A DNA stretch of 31,253 nucleotides from RGUW01 sp040399325 (GTDB lineage: Bacteria; Cyanobacteriota; Cyanobacteriia; PCC-6307; Cyanobiaceae), in assembly GCA_040399325.1 (NCBI GenBank), contig JBBASJ010000024.1:1-31253 (forward strand), given 5' to 3'. The notes under the pieces are model-generated. The model was not told where the DNA came from, did not search any database, and saw only the letters and a program-made list of their open reading frames with translations. Below, piece by piece: positions 14,685-24,805 of the stretch. Within the stretch, counting starts at the first letter, position 1. Each line of letters begins with the position of its first letter. The position numbers and the translations under genes were made by a program.

Positions 14685-15218
14685 TCAGGCGGCTTTGCTG
14701 CGACCACCCAGCAGGTTGAGCCGTTTGCGGGCGGTGCGGTTGTCGGGATCGAGGCTGAGAACCTGCTCGTAGGCCTCGCGGGCCTCGTCGACCTTGAGTT
14801 GTTTCTCCAGGGCGTAGGCGAGGTTGTTGAGCGCCACGGGGTAGTCGCCCTTGGCCTGGAGCGCCTTGCGGTAGTGCGGGATAGCGGCTTTGTAATTGGT
14901 CTGGGCCGCCAGAGTGAACCCGAGAGCGTTCTCGATCAGGGCCACGGCCTCAGCAGGCTCGCCTTCGGCCTGGGCTCGTTTCAGGGCCTGTCTGAGGGTG
15001 TCGCTGGCCTGGCCGTACAGACGCTTGCGCAGCTGGGCCGAACCCAGTTCGTAGAGGTCGGCGGTGGAGCTGGTCTTGGCGCTGCCCTGCTGCTCAAGCC
15101 GCGCCAGGCTGAGCTCGTCGCGGCGCACGCGCCAAACCTGGCGGCCCACTGCCACAGCAGCGACCGCCAGAATCACGACCAGACCGATCAGGTAGGTCTG
15201 GGGCAGCAAGGCGTCCAT
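14685..15218 (-). CDS. Membrane-anchored TPR protein, Ycf37-like
   Basis: 177 residues. An N-terminal membrane span (TYLIGLVVILAVAAVAVG, about 8-26) is followed by a cytoplasmic/stromal region with about three tetratricopeptide repeats, including ALGFTLAAQTNYKAAIPHYRKAL and ALNNLAYALEKQLKVDEAREAY. Size, one-span topology and repeat number match Ycf37, a thylakoid protein that helps photosystem I assembly or stability. It begins 12 bp after rplT and is likely co-transcribed with the ribosomal genes. A generic TPR protein is the alternative. Confidence 0.72.
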   Translation of the reverse strand: MDALLPQTYLIGLVVILAVAAVAVGRQVWRVRRDELSLARLEQQGSAKTSSTADLYELGSAQLRKRLYGQASDTLRQALKRAQAEGEPAEAVALIENALGFTLAAQTNYKAAIPHYRKALQAKGDYPVALNNLAYALEKQLKVDEAREAYEQVLSLDPDNRTARKRLNLLGGRSKAA

Positions 15219-15230
15219 GGGGGCAGGGGC

Positions 15231-15575
15231 CTACTTGGCGGCTCCCACCACACTGGTGAAGCTGGCGGGATCGACCACGGCCAGCTGGGCGAGCATCTTG
15301 CGGTTCAGACGCACGTCGGCTTTCTTGAGCCCGCCCATCAGACGGCTGTAGCTGAGGCCGTTGAGCCGGGCTGCGGCGTTGATGCGGGCGATCCAGAGGC
15401 GACGGAAGTCACGCTTGCGGCGGCGGCGGTCCCGGTAGGCGTTGCACAGGGCCTTCATCACCCGCTGGTTGGCGGTGCGGAAGAGGGAACCGTTGCCACC
15501 CCGGAAACCACGGGCCAGACGCAGGATCTTGTTACGGCGTTTACGGGCGACGTTGCCCCTCTTGACGCGGGCCAT
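15231..15575 (-). CDS. rplT: 50S ribosomal protein L20
   Basis: 114 residues, full length. The start MARVKRGNVARKRRNKILRL and the internal RDRRRRKRDFRRLWIARINAAAR are diagnostic. L20 binds 23S rRNA early in large-subunit assembly. It follows rpmI by 52 bp and precedes the TPR gene. Confidence 0.98.
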   Translation of the reverse strand: MARVKRGNVARKRRNKILRLARGFRGGNGSLFRTANQRVMKALCNAYRDRRRRKRDFRRLWIARINAAARLNGLSYSRLMGGLKKADVRLNRKMLAQLAVVDPASFTSVVGAAK

Positions 15576-15627
15576 GACTCAGGAAGACGAAGAACGAACG
15601 GATCAGACGGATTTCAGCCAGAGAGGC

Positions 15628-15828
15628 TCAGCTGCCGTAGGGCAGCATCAGGGCAACGTTGTCGGCGTCGCGCTCATCCACCACGGCCATGGTGCCAAGG
15701 TACCTCTTGCGCTTGGGGCTCTTGTGATCGAGCAGGTGGTTGCGGAAGGCCCGGCGGCGCAGAAACTTGCCACTGCCGGTGACTTTGAACCGCTTGGCGG
15801 CCGCTTTGCGGGTCTTGAGCTTCGGCAT
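15628..15828 (-). CDS. rpmI: 50S ribosomal protein L35
   Basis: 66 residues starting MPKLKTRKAAAKRFKVTGSG, with the typical KFLRRRAFRNHLLDHKSPKRKR block. It is a complete protein, first in the rpmI-rplT operon; infC is not adjacent. An open frame extends far upstream of this start but only as antisense to the SpoIID gene. The divergent SpoIID gene starts 36 bp away, so both promoters are compressed into or around that gap. Confidence 0.97.
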   Translation of the reverse strand: MPKLKTRKAAAKRFKVTGSGKFLRRRAFRNHLLDHKSPKRKRYLGTMAVVDERDADNVALMLPYGS

Positions 15829-15864
15829 TTCTGACGACGCAGGCACAAACAAACACCTTACGAC

Positions 15865-17394
15865 GTGACTGTCCGATCCTCCAACCCCACGGCCCTGCTG
15901 CTCTGCGGCGCCCTGCTGCTCAGCAGTGCCTGTCAGGCCCGCTCGGCCCCGGCACTGCACTGGCCGGTGGAGCCTCCTCCCGCCCTGGAGCCCCAGGCGC
16001 CCCGGTTGTGGGTGGCCCTGGCTGATCGGCTGGGCAGCCCCTCGCAGTTGGCGCCGCTGGAGCTGCGCAGTGCCAGCGGCAGCCTCACCCTGCAGGACCG
16101 AACTGGGCGTCGCTGGGTCGGGCCGCGGTTCAACCTGCAGTGGCAGCGCGTGCCCCTGGCCCAGCCGTTGCTGCTGCAGCGGTTGGTGGCCGGGCCCTTT
16201 GCCAGCTTTGAGTCGGCCGAGCGGCGGGCCCGGCAGTGGCGGCGGCTGGGTGCTCAGGTCAGCCTCGTCCATGCCGACGACTGGGAGCTCTGGGCTCCGC
16301 TCGGCGCACCCCGGCCGCCGGGATGGTCCCTGCGGCCGGTGCAGCTGCGGCTGCAGCAGGCCGTGGTGCCGGCCGTGCAGGCCCCGGGCCGCGGGCTGAT
16401 CACCCTGCAGGGGCCCGTGCAGATCACGGCCCCCGCCGGCCTGCTCTGGCGGGGCGGGGTCTATGGCGGCCCCTTCCGGCTGCAGGGCGATGCCCAGGGC
16501 AGCTGGAGCCTGGTGGAGCAGGTGCCCCTCGAGCGCTACCTCGAGGGTGTGGTTCCCCATGAGATCGGTGCCGGTGCTCCGGCCGCCGCCCTGGCGGCGC
16601 AGGCCGTGCTGGCCCGCACCTGGGCCCTGCGCAACCTGCACCGTTACAGGGCCGATGGCTACCACCTGTGCGCCAGCACCCAGTGCCAGGTGTACAGCGA
16701 TCCGCGCCAGGCGAGCGAGCCGGTGCGGCAGGCGATTCAGCGCACCCGGCAACTGGTGCTCAGCTGGCAGGACCAGCCGATCCACGCGGTCTACCACGCC
16801 AGCAACGGCGGTGTGAGTGCCCCGCTGCAGGAGGCCTGGGACGCCGACCCCCTGCCCTATCTGCAGACCGGCCTGGATCGCCGCGGCCAGGATCTGGTCG
16901 GGGTCCCCGCGCGCGCGCCCGGCAGCCTGGCCCGGTTGCTGGCGCAATCCCAGCCCTTTCTGGGCGTCGACCATCCGCTGTTTCGCTGGAGCCGCTGGCT
17001 CGAGCCCCAGCAGATCGCCGCCGCCCTGCGCCGCCGGGGCATCACGGTGGGCCAGGTGCGGCGCCTGGCGGTGCTCGAGCGGGGCAGCAGCGGCCGGGTG
17101 CTGGCCCTGGCGATCGAGGGCAGTGCCGGTCGCACGGTGCTGCGCCTTGATGCCATCCGCCGCACCCTGCGCACCCTGCCCAGCACCCTGTTTGAGCTTG
17201 AGGCCCAGGCCAACGGCAGCTGGCGCCTGCAGGGGGGTGGGTTCGGCCATGGGGCGGGGCTCTCCCAGGCCGGGGCCATCGACCTGGGCCGGGCCGGCTG
17301 GTCGTTTCAGCAGATCCTTGCCCGCTACTACCCCGGCACCCGACTGCTCAACCTGCAACGGCTGACACCGGACCCGCCGGGCAACGACCCGTAA
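15865..17394 (+). CDS. SpoIID/LytB-domain exported protein
   Basis: 509 residues from a GTG. The N-terminus has an export signal (ALLLCGALLLSSACQARS); the SSAC could be a lipobox but lacks the usual residue at -3. A SPOR-like region (about 105-135, AGPFASFESAERRARQW) precedes the SpoIID domain, with YLEGVVPHEI, AQAVLARTWAL, STQCQVY, YHASNGG and the C-terminal GGGFGHGAGLSQAGA. SpoIID is a lytic transglycosylase of denuded glycan in spore formers; cyanobacterial homologues are widespread and presumably trim peptidoglycan during division or growth. It is followed after 25 bp by a glycosyltransferase gene. Confidence 0.88.
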   Translation: MTVRSSNPTALLLCGALLLSSACQARSAPALHWPVEPPPALEPQAPRLWVALADRLGSPSQLAPLELRSASGSLTLQDRTGRRWVGPRFNLQWQRVPLAQPLLLQRLVAGPFASFESAERRARQWRRLGAQVSLVHADDWELWAPLGAPRPPGWSLRPVQLRLQQAVVPAVQAPGRGLITLQGPVQITAPAGLLWRGGVYGGPFRLQGDAQGSWSLVEQVPLERYLEGVVPHEIGAGAPAAALAAQAVLARTWALRNLHRYRADGYHLCASTQCQVYSDPRQASEPVRQAIQRTRQLVLSWQDQPIHAVYHASNGGVSAPLQEAWDADPLPYLQTGLDRRGQDLVGVPARAPGSLARLLAQSQPFLGVDHPLFRWSRWLEPQQIAAALRRRGITVGQVRRLAVLERGSSGRVLALAIEGSAGRTVLRLDAIRRTLRTLPSTLFELEAQANGSWRLQGGGFGHGAGLSQAGAIDLGRAGWSFQQILARYYPGTRLLNLQRLTPDPPGNDP

Positions 17395-17408
17395 AGTTCC
17401 CCCCATCT

Positions 17409-17417
17409 GAGGAGAGG
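17409..17417 (+). promoter_or_regulatory. Strong ribosome binding site of the GT2 gene
   Basis: GAGGAGAGG lies two bases before ATG 17420, with its AGGAG core six bases away. It is one of the strongest sites in the window and supports the assigned start. Confidence 0.65.
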
Positions 17418-17419
17418 TC

Positions 17420-18769
17420 ATGGACGCGGGCGGCACCGCCACCGATCGCCGTCGCGCCAAGGCCGTTGTGTTTGTGCTGGTCTGTGCCGCCCTGGGCATG
17501 GCACCCCACTGGCTCCCGCCGGCGCGCAACACCTGGCCCGCCATTGCCGCAGCGGTGCTGCTGGGGGGCTACAGCCTGCGCACCGTGCTGCTCGAGAGCC
17601 TGCGGCCGGTCTCGTTCAGCACCCCCCTTGCCGCCGGCGCCCCGCCGCCTGACGCCTGGCCCGCGGTCGATGTGGTGGTCGCCGCCCGCGACGAACAGGC
17701 CGTGATCACACGCCTGGTCGAGCACCTGGCCGGCCTGCGCTATCCAGAGGAATCGCTGCGCTTCTGGGTGGTCGATGACGGCAGCAGCGACCGCACGCCC
17801 GAACTGCTCGAAGGCCTGCAGCAGCGCTTTCCCCAGCTCCAGGTGGTGCGCCGTCCGCCCGATGCCGGCGGAGGCAAGTCGGGAGCCCTCAATCTGGTGC
17901 TGCAGCAGCTGCAGGGACGCTGGATGCTGGTGCTCGATGCCGATGCCCAGCTCCAGGTCGACACCCTTGAGCGCCTGATTCCCTATGCCGAGGCCGGTGG
18001 CTGGGCGGCGGTGCAGCTGCGCAAGGCCGTCGCCAATGCCGGCGTCAACCTGCTCACCCGTGCCCAGGCCATGGAGATGGCCCTCGATGCGGTGATCCAG
18101 CAGGGCCGGCTGGCCGTCGGCGGCGTGGCCGAGCTGCGCGGCAACGGTCAGCTGCTCAATCGCGCAGCCCTGCTGGCCTGTGGCGGCTTCAACGAAGCCA
18201 CCGTGACCGACGATCTCGATCTGAGTTTCCGTCTTTTGGTGGGGGGGCGTCCGATCGGGGTCGCCTGGGATCCGCCGGTTCGCGAGGAGGCGGTGCTCAG
18301 CCTCAGGGCGCTGCTGCGCCAGCGGCAGCGCTGGGCCGAGGGCGGCCTGCAGCGGTTCTTCGATTACGGCCCCCAGCTGCTCTCCAACCGGCTCACCACG
18401 CGCCAGCGGTTGGACCTGTTCTGTTTCTTCCTGCTCCAGTACGCCATGCCGATGCTGGCTGTCGCCGATCTGGCCGGGGCTCTGGTGACCCGCAGCCTGC
18501 CCTGCATCTGGCCGCTCTCGATCGTCGCCCTGGGACTCTCGGGACTGGCGATCGTGAGCGGCTGCCGCCGTGCCAGCGAGGGTCCCGAGCTGCCCGCCAT
18601 GAACCTGTGGGCCATGGGTCTGGGCATCGCTTACCTGGTGCACTGGTTCGTGGTGATCCCCTGGGTGACCCTGCGCATGGCCGTGTTGCCCAAGCGCCTG
18701 GTGTGGGCCAAGACCCTGCATCTGGGTGAACCCGGCGACGACGAGCAGCCCGCGCCGGCCGCGGTCTAG
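17420..18769 (+). CDS. Membrane GT2 glycosyltransferase, possible monoglucosyldiacylglycerol synthase
   Basis: 449 residues. Two hydrophobic segments lie near the N-terminus (about 13-52), then a GT2 catalytic domain with DDGSSD (119-124), DAD (173-175), TDDLD (263-267) and QRQRW (301-305), and several membrane spans after about 325. This D, DxD, D, QxxRW layout is that of inverting, processive-type GT2 enzymes. In cyanobacteria the Sll1377/MgdA glucolipid synthase, first step of galactolipid synthesis, has this architecture and a similar length, so MgdA is my favoured reading. A polysaccharide synthase is the alternative. It converges on dnaX with a 7-bp gap. Confidence 0.82.
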   Translation: MDAGGTATDRRRAKAVVFVLVCAALGMAPHWLPPARNTWPAIAAAVLLGGYSLRTVLLESLRPVSFSTPLAAGAPPPDAWPAVDVVVAARDEQAVITRLVEHLAGLRYPEESLRFWVVDDGSSDRTPELLEGLQQRFPQLQVVRRPPDAGGGKSGALNLVLQQLQGRWMLVLDADAQLQVDTLERLIPYAEAGGWAAVQLRKAVANAGVNLLTRAQAMEMALDAVIQQGRLAVGGVAELRGNGQLLNRAALLACGGFNEATVTDDLDLSFRLLVGGRPIGVAWDPPVREEAVLSLRALLRQRQRWAEGGLQRFFDYGPQLLSNRLTTRQRLDLFCFFLLQYAMPMLAVADLAGALVTRSLPCIWPLSIVALGLSGLAIVSGCRRASEGPELPAMNLWAMGLGIAYLVHWFVVIPWVTLRMAVLPKRLVWAKTLHLGEPGDDEQPAPAAV

Positions 18770-18776
18770 CCGACCG

Positions 18777-20743
<1,967 letters not shown>

Positions 20744-20771
20744 GCCGCAAGGCTACCGGGCTCCGGCGCGC

Positions 20772-22142
20772 TCAGGCCGTCGCCTGTCGGTCGGCGGTGT
20801 CGTTGTCCTTGGCACTGGGATGGGTCAGCACCTGGGCCCTGCTGCGGGCCTCCACCAGCTCCCGGGTGATCGTGAAGGTCTTCACGTCCTGGCGCGAGGG
20901 CAGGTCGTACATCAGCTCGAGCATCAGCTCCTCGACAATGCCCCGCAGTGCCCGGGCCCCGGTCTTGCGGCGATGGGCCTCGCAGGCGATCGCCTCGATC
21001 GCCTCGGGCTCGAAGTCGAGGCGCACATTGTCCATGCTGAGCAGGGTCTGGAACTGCTTGACCAGGGCGTCGCGCGGTTCGGTGAGGATCGCCTCCAGGG
21101 CGTGGGCGTCGAGGGGCTCGAGCACGGCGCTCACCGGCAGGCGGCCGATGAACTCGGGGATCAGGCCGTACTTGACCAGGTCATCGGGTTCGAGATGGCG
21201 CAGCACCTCGGCGGCCTGGCGCTCCTTGCCGCTGCGGGCCCGCACGCTGCCGTCGGCGCCGATGAAGCCGATGGCGTTGCGGCCCATGCGCTTCTGCACC
21301 ACCTCCTCGAGGCCCACGAAGGCGCCACCGCAGATGAACAGGATCTGGCTGGTGTCGATCTGAATGCAGTCCTGGTAGGGGTGCTTGCGGCCCCCCTGGG
21401 GCGGCACGTTGGCGACGGTGCCCTCCAGCATCTTGAGCAGGGCCTGCTGCACCCCCTCGCCCGAGACATCGCGGGTGATCGAGGGGTTTTCGCTCTTGCG
21501 GGCGATCTTGTCGATCTCGTCGATGTAGATGATTCCCCGCTGGGCCTGCTCCACGTCGAGATCGGCCTTCTGCAGCAGCCGCAGCAGGATGTTCTCGACG
21601 TCCTCGCCCACATAGCCCGCCTCCGTGAGGGTGGTGGCGTCAGCCACCGCAAACGGCACGTCGAGCAGCTCGGCCAGGGTCTGGGCCAGCAGGGTCTTGC
21701 CGCAGCCGGTGGGGCCGATCAGCAGGATGTTGCTCTTGTGCAGGCGGGTGGCCGTCTGGTCGGTCTCGCCCTTGCCGTCGCCCTGCCAGGCGAGCCGCTT
21801 GTAGTGGTTGTAGACCGCCACCGACAGGGTCTTCTTGGCCTCGTCCTGACCCACCACCTGGCGATCGAGGAACTCCTTGATCTCCCGGGGTTTCGGGATC
21901 TGGGCCAGGGTCGGCGCCGGTTTCGGGGCCTTTTTCGTGGGGGTCTTGCTGCGGCTGGTCTCCTGAGCGCCCCGGCCTCCTGTTGCGGCAGGGCCGGCCA
22001 CGAGTTCCTCATCGAGGATCTCGTTGCACAGGTCGATGCACTCGTCGCAGATGTAGACACCCGGACCCGCGATCAGCTTGCGCACCTGCTCCTGCGACTT
22101 GCCGCAGAAGGAGCATTTCAGGTGTGCGTCGAACTTCGGCAT
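20772..22142 (-). CDS. clpX: ATP-dependent Clp protease ATP-binding subunit ClpX
   Basis: 456 residues, the unfoldase that feeds tagged proteins to ClpP. The N-terminal zinc domain has Cys10, Cys13, Cys32 and Cys35. The AAA+ module has Walker A GPTGCGKT (143-150), GYVGEDVEN (pore-1), YIDEIDKI (Walker B) and GGRKHPYQD (RKH loop for ClpP/substrate gating). It has a slightly long Lys/Pro linker after the zinc domain (about 60-85). It lies 86 bp after clpP and 28 bp before dnaX, all on the minus strand. Confidence 0.98.
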   Translation of the reverse strand: MPKFDAHLKCSFCGKSQEQVRKLIAGPGVYICDECIDLCNEILDEELVAGPAATGGRGAQETSRSKTPTKKAPKPAPTLAQIPKPREIKEFLDRQVVGQDEAKKTLSVAVYNHYKRLAWQGDGKGETDQTATRLHKSNILLIGPTGCGKTLLAQTLAELLDVPFAVADATTLTEAGYVGEDVENILLRLLQKADLDVEQAQRGIIYIDEIDKIARKSENPSITRDVSGEGVQQALLKMLEGTVANVPPQGGRKHPYQDCIQIDTSQILFICGGAFVGLEEVVQKRMGRNAIGFIGADGSVRARSGKERQAAEVLRHLEPDDLVKYGLIPEFIGRLPVSAVLEPLDAHALEAILTEPRDALVKQFQTLLSMDNVRLDFEPEAIEAIACEAHRRKTGARALRGIVEELMLELMYDLPSRQDVKTFTITRELVEARSRAQVLTHPSAKDNDTADRQATA

Positions 22143-22228
22143 CGAACCTTGGCTGCGGCAGGGCAGGGCTGAAAGCCCTTAGGACAAGGATCGACCCTCC
22201 GGGAGATTTCGTCAGCCGTCCTTAAGGA

Positions 22229-22897
22229 TCAAACCGGAGCGGTTTCGGTGACGACCCGATCGATCAAACCGTATTCAACCGCTTCTGACGGCGAAAGGAA
22301 GTAGTCGCGATCGGTGTCTTCCGTGATTTTGTCGAGCGGCTGACCGGTGTGCTCGGCCATCAGGCCGTTGAGGGTGTCTTTGAGGAACAGGATCTCCCTG
22401 GCCTGGATCTCGATGTCGACCGCCTGGCCCTGGGCACCGCCGAGGGGCTGGTGAATCATGATCCGCGCGTTGGGCAGGGCCAGCCGCTTGCCCTTGGTGC
22501 CGCCCGACAGCAGGAAGGCCCCCATGCTGGCCGCCAGGCCATAACAAATGGTCACCACATCCGGGGCGACCTGCTGCATCGTGTCGTAGATGGCCAGGCC
22601 GGCTGTGACCGAACCACCCGGGGAGTTGATGTAGATCTGAATGTCCTTCTCGGGATCCTCGGCCTCGAGGAACAGCAGCTGAGCCACCAGCGCATCGGCG
22701 ACGCCATCGTCGATGCCGCTGCCCAGAAAGATGATCCGCTCCCGCAGCAGCCGCGAGTAGATGTCGAACGCCCGGTCACCGCGGCCTGATTGCTCCACCA
22801 CGGTGGGCAGCACGCCGGGGGAGGCGATCGGTCCGGCCGACCAGCAACCATCCGTCCAACGGCTGTGGACCGGGTGAGGGGTAAGGGCGTCGATCAC
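22229..22897 (-). CDS. clpP: ATP-dependent Clp protease proteolytic subunit ClpP
   Basis: 222 residues from GTG 22897. The catalytic triad Ser124 (GLAASMG), His149 (MIHQPLGG) and Asp198 (DTDRDYF) is complete with standard spacing. PTVVEQSGRGDRAFDIYSRL is the typical mature N-terminus, so roughly 30 upstream residues may be a removable propeptide. Its position between tig and clpX corresponds to the paralogue often called ClpP2 in cyanobacteria, which pairs with ClpX; other ClpP/ClpR genes would be elsewhere. Confidence 0.97.
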   Translation of the reverse strand: MIDALTPHPVHSRWTDGCWSAGPIASPGVLPTVVEQSGRGDRAFDIYSRLLRERIIFLGSGIDDGVADALVAQLLFLEAEDPEKDIQIYINSPGGSVTAGLAIYDTMQQVAPDVVTICYGLAASMGAFLLSGGTKGKRLALPNARIMIHQPLGGAQGQAVDIEIQAREILFLKDTLNGLMAEHTGQPLDKITEDTDRDYFLSPSEAVEYGLIDRVVTETAPV

Positions 22898-22962
22898 GCG
22901 CGCGGCTCGGCAGGGGTTGGGGTCTTCAATTTATGGGCGCCGGCAGCGGCGCCGCGGTCTGA

Positions 22963-24459
22963 TCAGGCGTCGTCGCCGTCCTTGGCCTTGGCCTTGGCGG
23001 CCTTGGGCTTGCTCTCCTTGGACTTGCTGTCCTTGGTTTTGGCGCTCGCCTTGGCGTCATCGCCGGCCTTGGCATCAGCGTCGGCCTGGCTGGGGGCGTT
23101 CTCGCTGGTGATCTTCTCGCTGATCGTGCTGTTGGCTTCGAGCCATTCGAGCAGCTTGTCCTGCAGCAGATCGTCAGCAACGGCCTGGCGCAGGCGCTGG
23201 GGATCGATGGTGCCCTGCTGGCTGAGGCCGCGGCTGACCTCCCTGACCTTGGCGTTGAGCGCGTCCTCCTCGACGCTGATGCCTTCGGCCGCGGCCAGGG
23301 CCTGCAGCGCCAGGGAGCGCTTCAGCCGTTGCTCGGCTTCGGGCCGGGAGGTGTCCATCAGGCTGCGCACCAGATCGGGGGTGAACAGCTTCTTGACGTC
23401 CATCCCCTGCTCGGCGATCTGGCCGGCGGTCTGCTCGATCAGGTTGCGGATCTCCTGTTGCACCAGGGTTTCGGGCAGCTCCACCTCGAGCTGCTCCACC
23501 AGGGCCTCGATCAGGGCGTTGTGGCGGTTGGCCTTGCCCCGGCGATCGGCGTCGTCCTTGAGGCGGGTCTCGAGTTCGCTGCGCAGTTCGGCCAGGGTCT
23601 GCTTGTCGCTGGCCTGCTGGGCGAAGGCGTCATCGAGCGCGGGCAGTTCGCGGCTCTTGAGCTCCTTGAGGGTGATCTCAAAACGGGCCTTGCGGCCGGC
23701 GGCGTCCTCCTGGGGGTAGCTGTCGGGGAACTGGCAGTCGACCGTGGCGGTGTCGCCGGCCTTCATGCCGATCACCCCTTCGATGAAGCCGGGGATCATG
23801 CGGCCCTCCTCGAGCTCCACCTCCATGGCCTCGCTGCTGCCGCCGCTGATGGCTTCGTCGGTGTCGGCATAGACGCCGCTGAAGGCCAGCACGGCCACAT
23901 CTCCGCTCTGGGCGGCCCGCTTCTCCACCGGCACCAGGGTGGCGAGCTGCCGGCGCGACTGTTCGAGCAGTTCATCGACCCGGGCCGGGTCGTAGCTGAC
24001 GCTCTCGGCCTCGGCCTTGAGCCCTTTGGTGGCCTTGAGGCTGGGGGTGGGTTCCACGTCCAGCTCCAGGGTGATGGTCAGGTTCTGGCCAGGCTCGAAA
24101 CGCTCCAGCACCGCCTCGAAGCCCTCGCTCAGCTCAGGCCTGCCGATGGCGGCCACGGTCTCCTGCTCGAGGGCGTCGCGGTAGGCGCTGTCAACCAGAT
24201 CTTCCAGCGCGGTGGCGCGGATCCGCAGCGGTCCGATCTGCTGCAGCAGCACGGCCCGGGGCACCTTGCCCTTGCGGAAACCGGGCAGCCGAACGCTGCG
24301 GCTCAGGCTCTCCACAGCCCGCTCGTAGGCGGCCTGGCTGCGCTCGGCGCCGATGGCCAGCTCCAGGGCCACCCGGCTGCCGGGGCGTGGGCTGCGCGTC
24401 ACCGTCAGGCTGGTGCTGGCAGTGGCGGCGGATCCGGAGGCAGCGGCGGCAGGACTCAT
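22963..24459 (-). CDS. tig: Trigger factor
   Basis: 498 residues, a ribosome-bound chaperone and peptidyl-prolyl isomerase. The ribosome-docking signature GFRKGKVP is at 60-67. A FKBP-like PPIase domain follows (about 175-260) and a long helical C-domain. The final 45 or so residues are an unusual Lys/Ala/Asp/Ser-rich low-complexity tail, a lineage-specific addition. It starts the minus-strand tig-clpP-clpX-dnaX run, joining nascent-chain folding with proteolysis. Confidence 0.97.
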   Translation of the reverse strand: MSPAAAASGSAATASTSLTVTRSPRPGSRVALELAIGAERSQAAYERAVESLSRSVRLPGFRKGKVPRAVLLQQIGPLRIRATALEDLVDSAYRDALEQETVAAIGRPELSEGFEAVLERFEPGQNLTITLELDVEPTPSLKATKGLKAEAESVSYDPARVDELLEQSRRQLATLVPVEKRAAQSGDVAVLAFSGVYADTDEAISGGSSEAMEVELEEGRMIPGFIEGVIGMKAGDTATVDCQFPDSYPQEDAAGRKARFEITLKELKSRELPALDDAFAQQASDKQTLAELRSELETRLKDDADRRGKANRHNALIEALVEQLEVELPETLVQQEIRNLIEQTAGQIAEQGMDVKKLFTPDLVRSLMDTSRPEAEQRLKRSLALQALAAAEGISVEEDALNAKVREVSRGLSQQGTIDPQRLRQAVADDLLQDKLLEWLEANSTISEKITSENAPSQADADAKAGDDAKASAKTKDSKSKESKPKAAKAKAKDGDDA

Positions 24460-24530
24460 GGGGCTGGAAATCGCTTAGGCAGCCCACGATCCTAGAAACT
24501 GGTCGCCCGGGGTCCCCAGCCGCCTATTGT

Positions 24531-24558
24531 TTGACTGGCGCAAGACGCAGGCGATACC
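24531..24558 (+). promoter_or_regulatory. Possible sigma70-type promoter for asd
   Basis: TTGACT (24531-24536) and GATACC (24553-24558) are separated by 16 bases. The -35 is a good match and the -10 is weak. It faces asd. Confidence 0.35.
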
Positions 24559-24630
24559 TTCCATCCCAAGTCCAGAACAGTTCAAGTCCAGTTCAGCTCC
24601 GGTTCCCATCGCGTTTGTCCCGCCAGCCCG

Positions 24631-24669
24631 TTCCGCAACACCGCTCCGCAACACCGTCCCCTAACACCG
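24631..24669. repeat. Degenerate 13-14-bp tandem repeat, about three units
   Basis: Units resembling TCCGCAACACCG(T/C) occur at 24632-24644 and 24645-24657, with a diverged third copy (CTAACACCGT) ending near 24670. They lie between the possible promoter and the asd start. Confidence 0.6.
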
Positions 24670-24805
24670 TCGGCGGTCGGTGATCGCGTCCTCAGCGCGT
24701 CTGGATCACCGGATTCCCTGCACGGAACGCCGCACCTGAACCCGGCAAGCCGGCTCTGCGCAAGTCTCTGAAGCCACGTTTCCGCAATCCCTCCCTCCAC
24801 CACCG

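Larger units (their letters stand above)
24460..24805. other. Divergent intergenic region between tig and asd
   Basis: 346 bp with no convincing gene. It must carry promoters for both tig and asd. It includes a sigma70-like site at 24531-24558 and a degenerate tandem repeat at 24631-24669. If that promoter is used, asd would have a leader of roughly 240 nt. I see no recognisable riboswitch fold. Confidence 0.6.

Noticed and set aside
15829..17544. Long N-terminal extension of the rpmI frame
   Set aside because: It runs antisense to the SpoIID gene. L35 is complete from its own ATG at 15828.
17348..18776. Extension of the dnaX N-terminal frame past the N gap to a giant 1131-residue protein
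   Set aside because: The frame changes at the artificial 100-N spacer, and what follows is antisense to the GT2 gene. The true tail is in the other phase.
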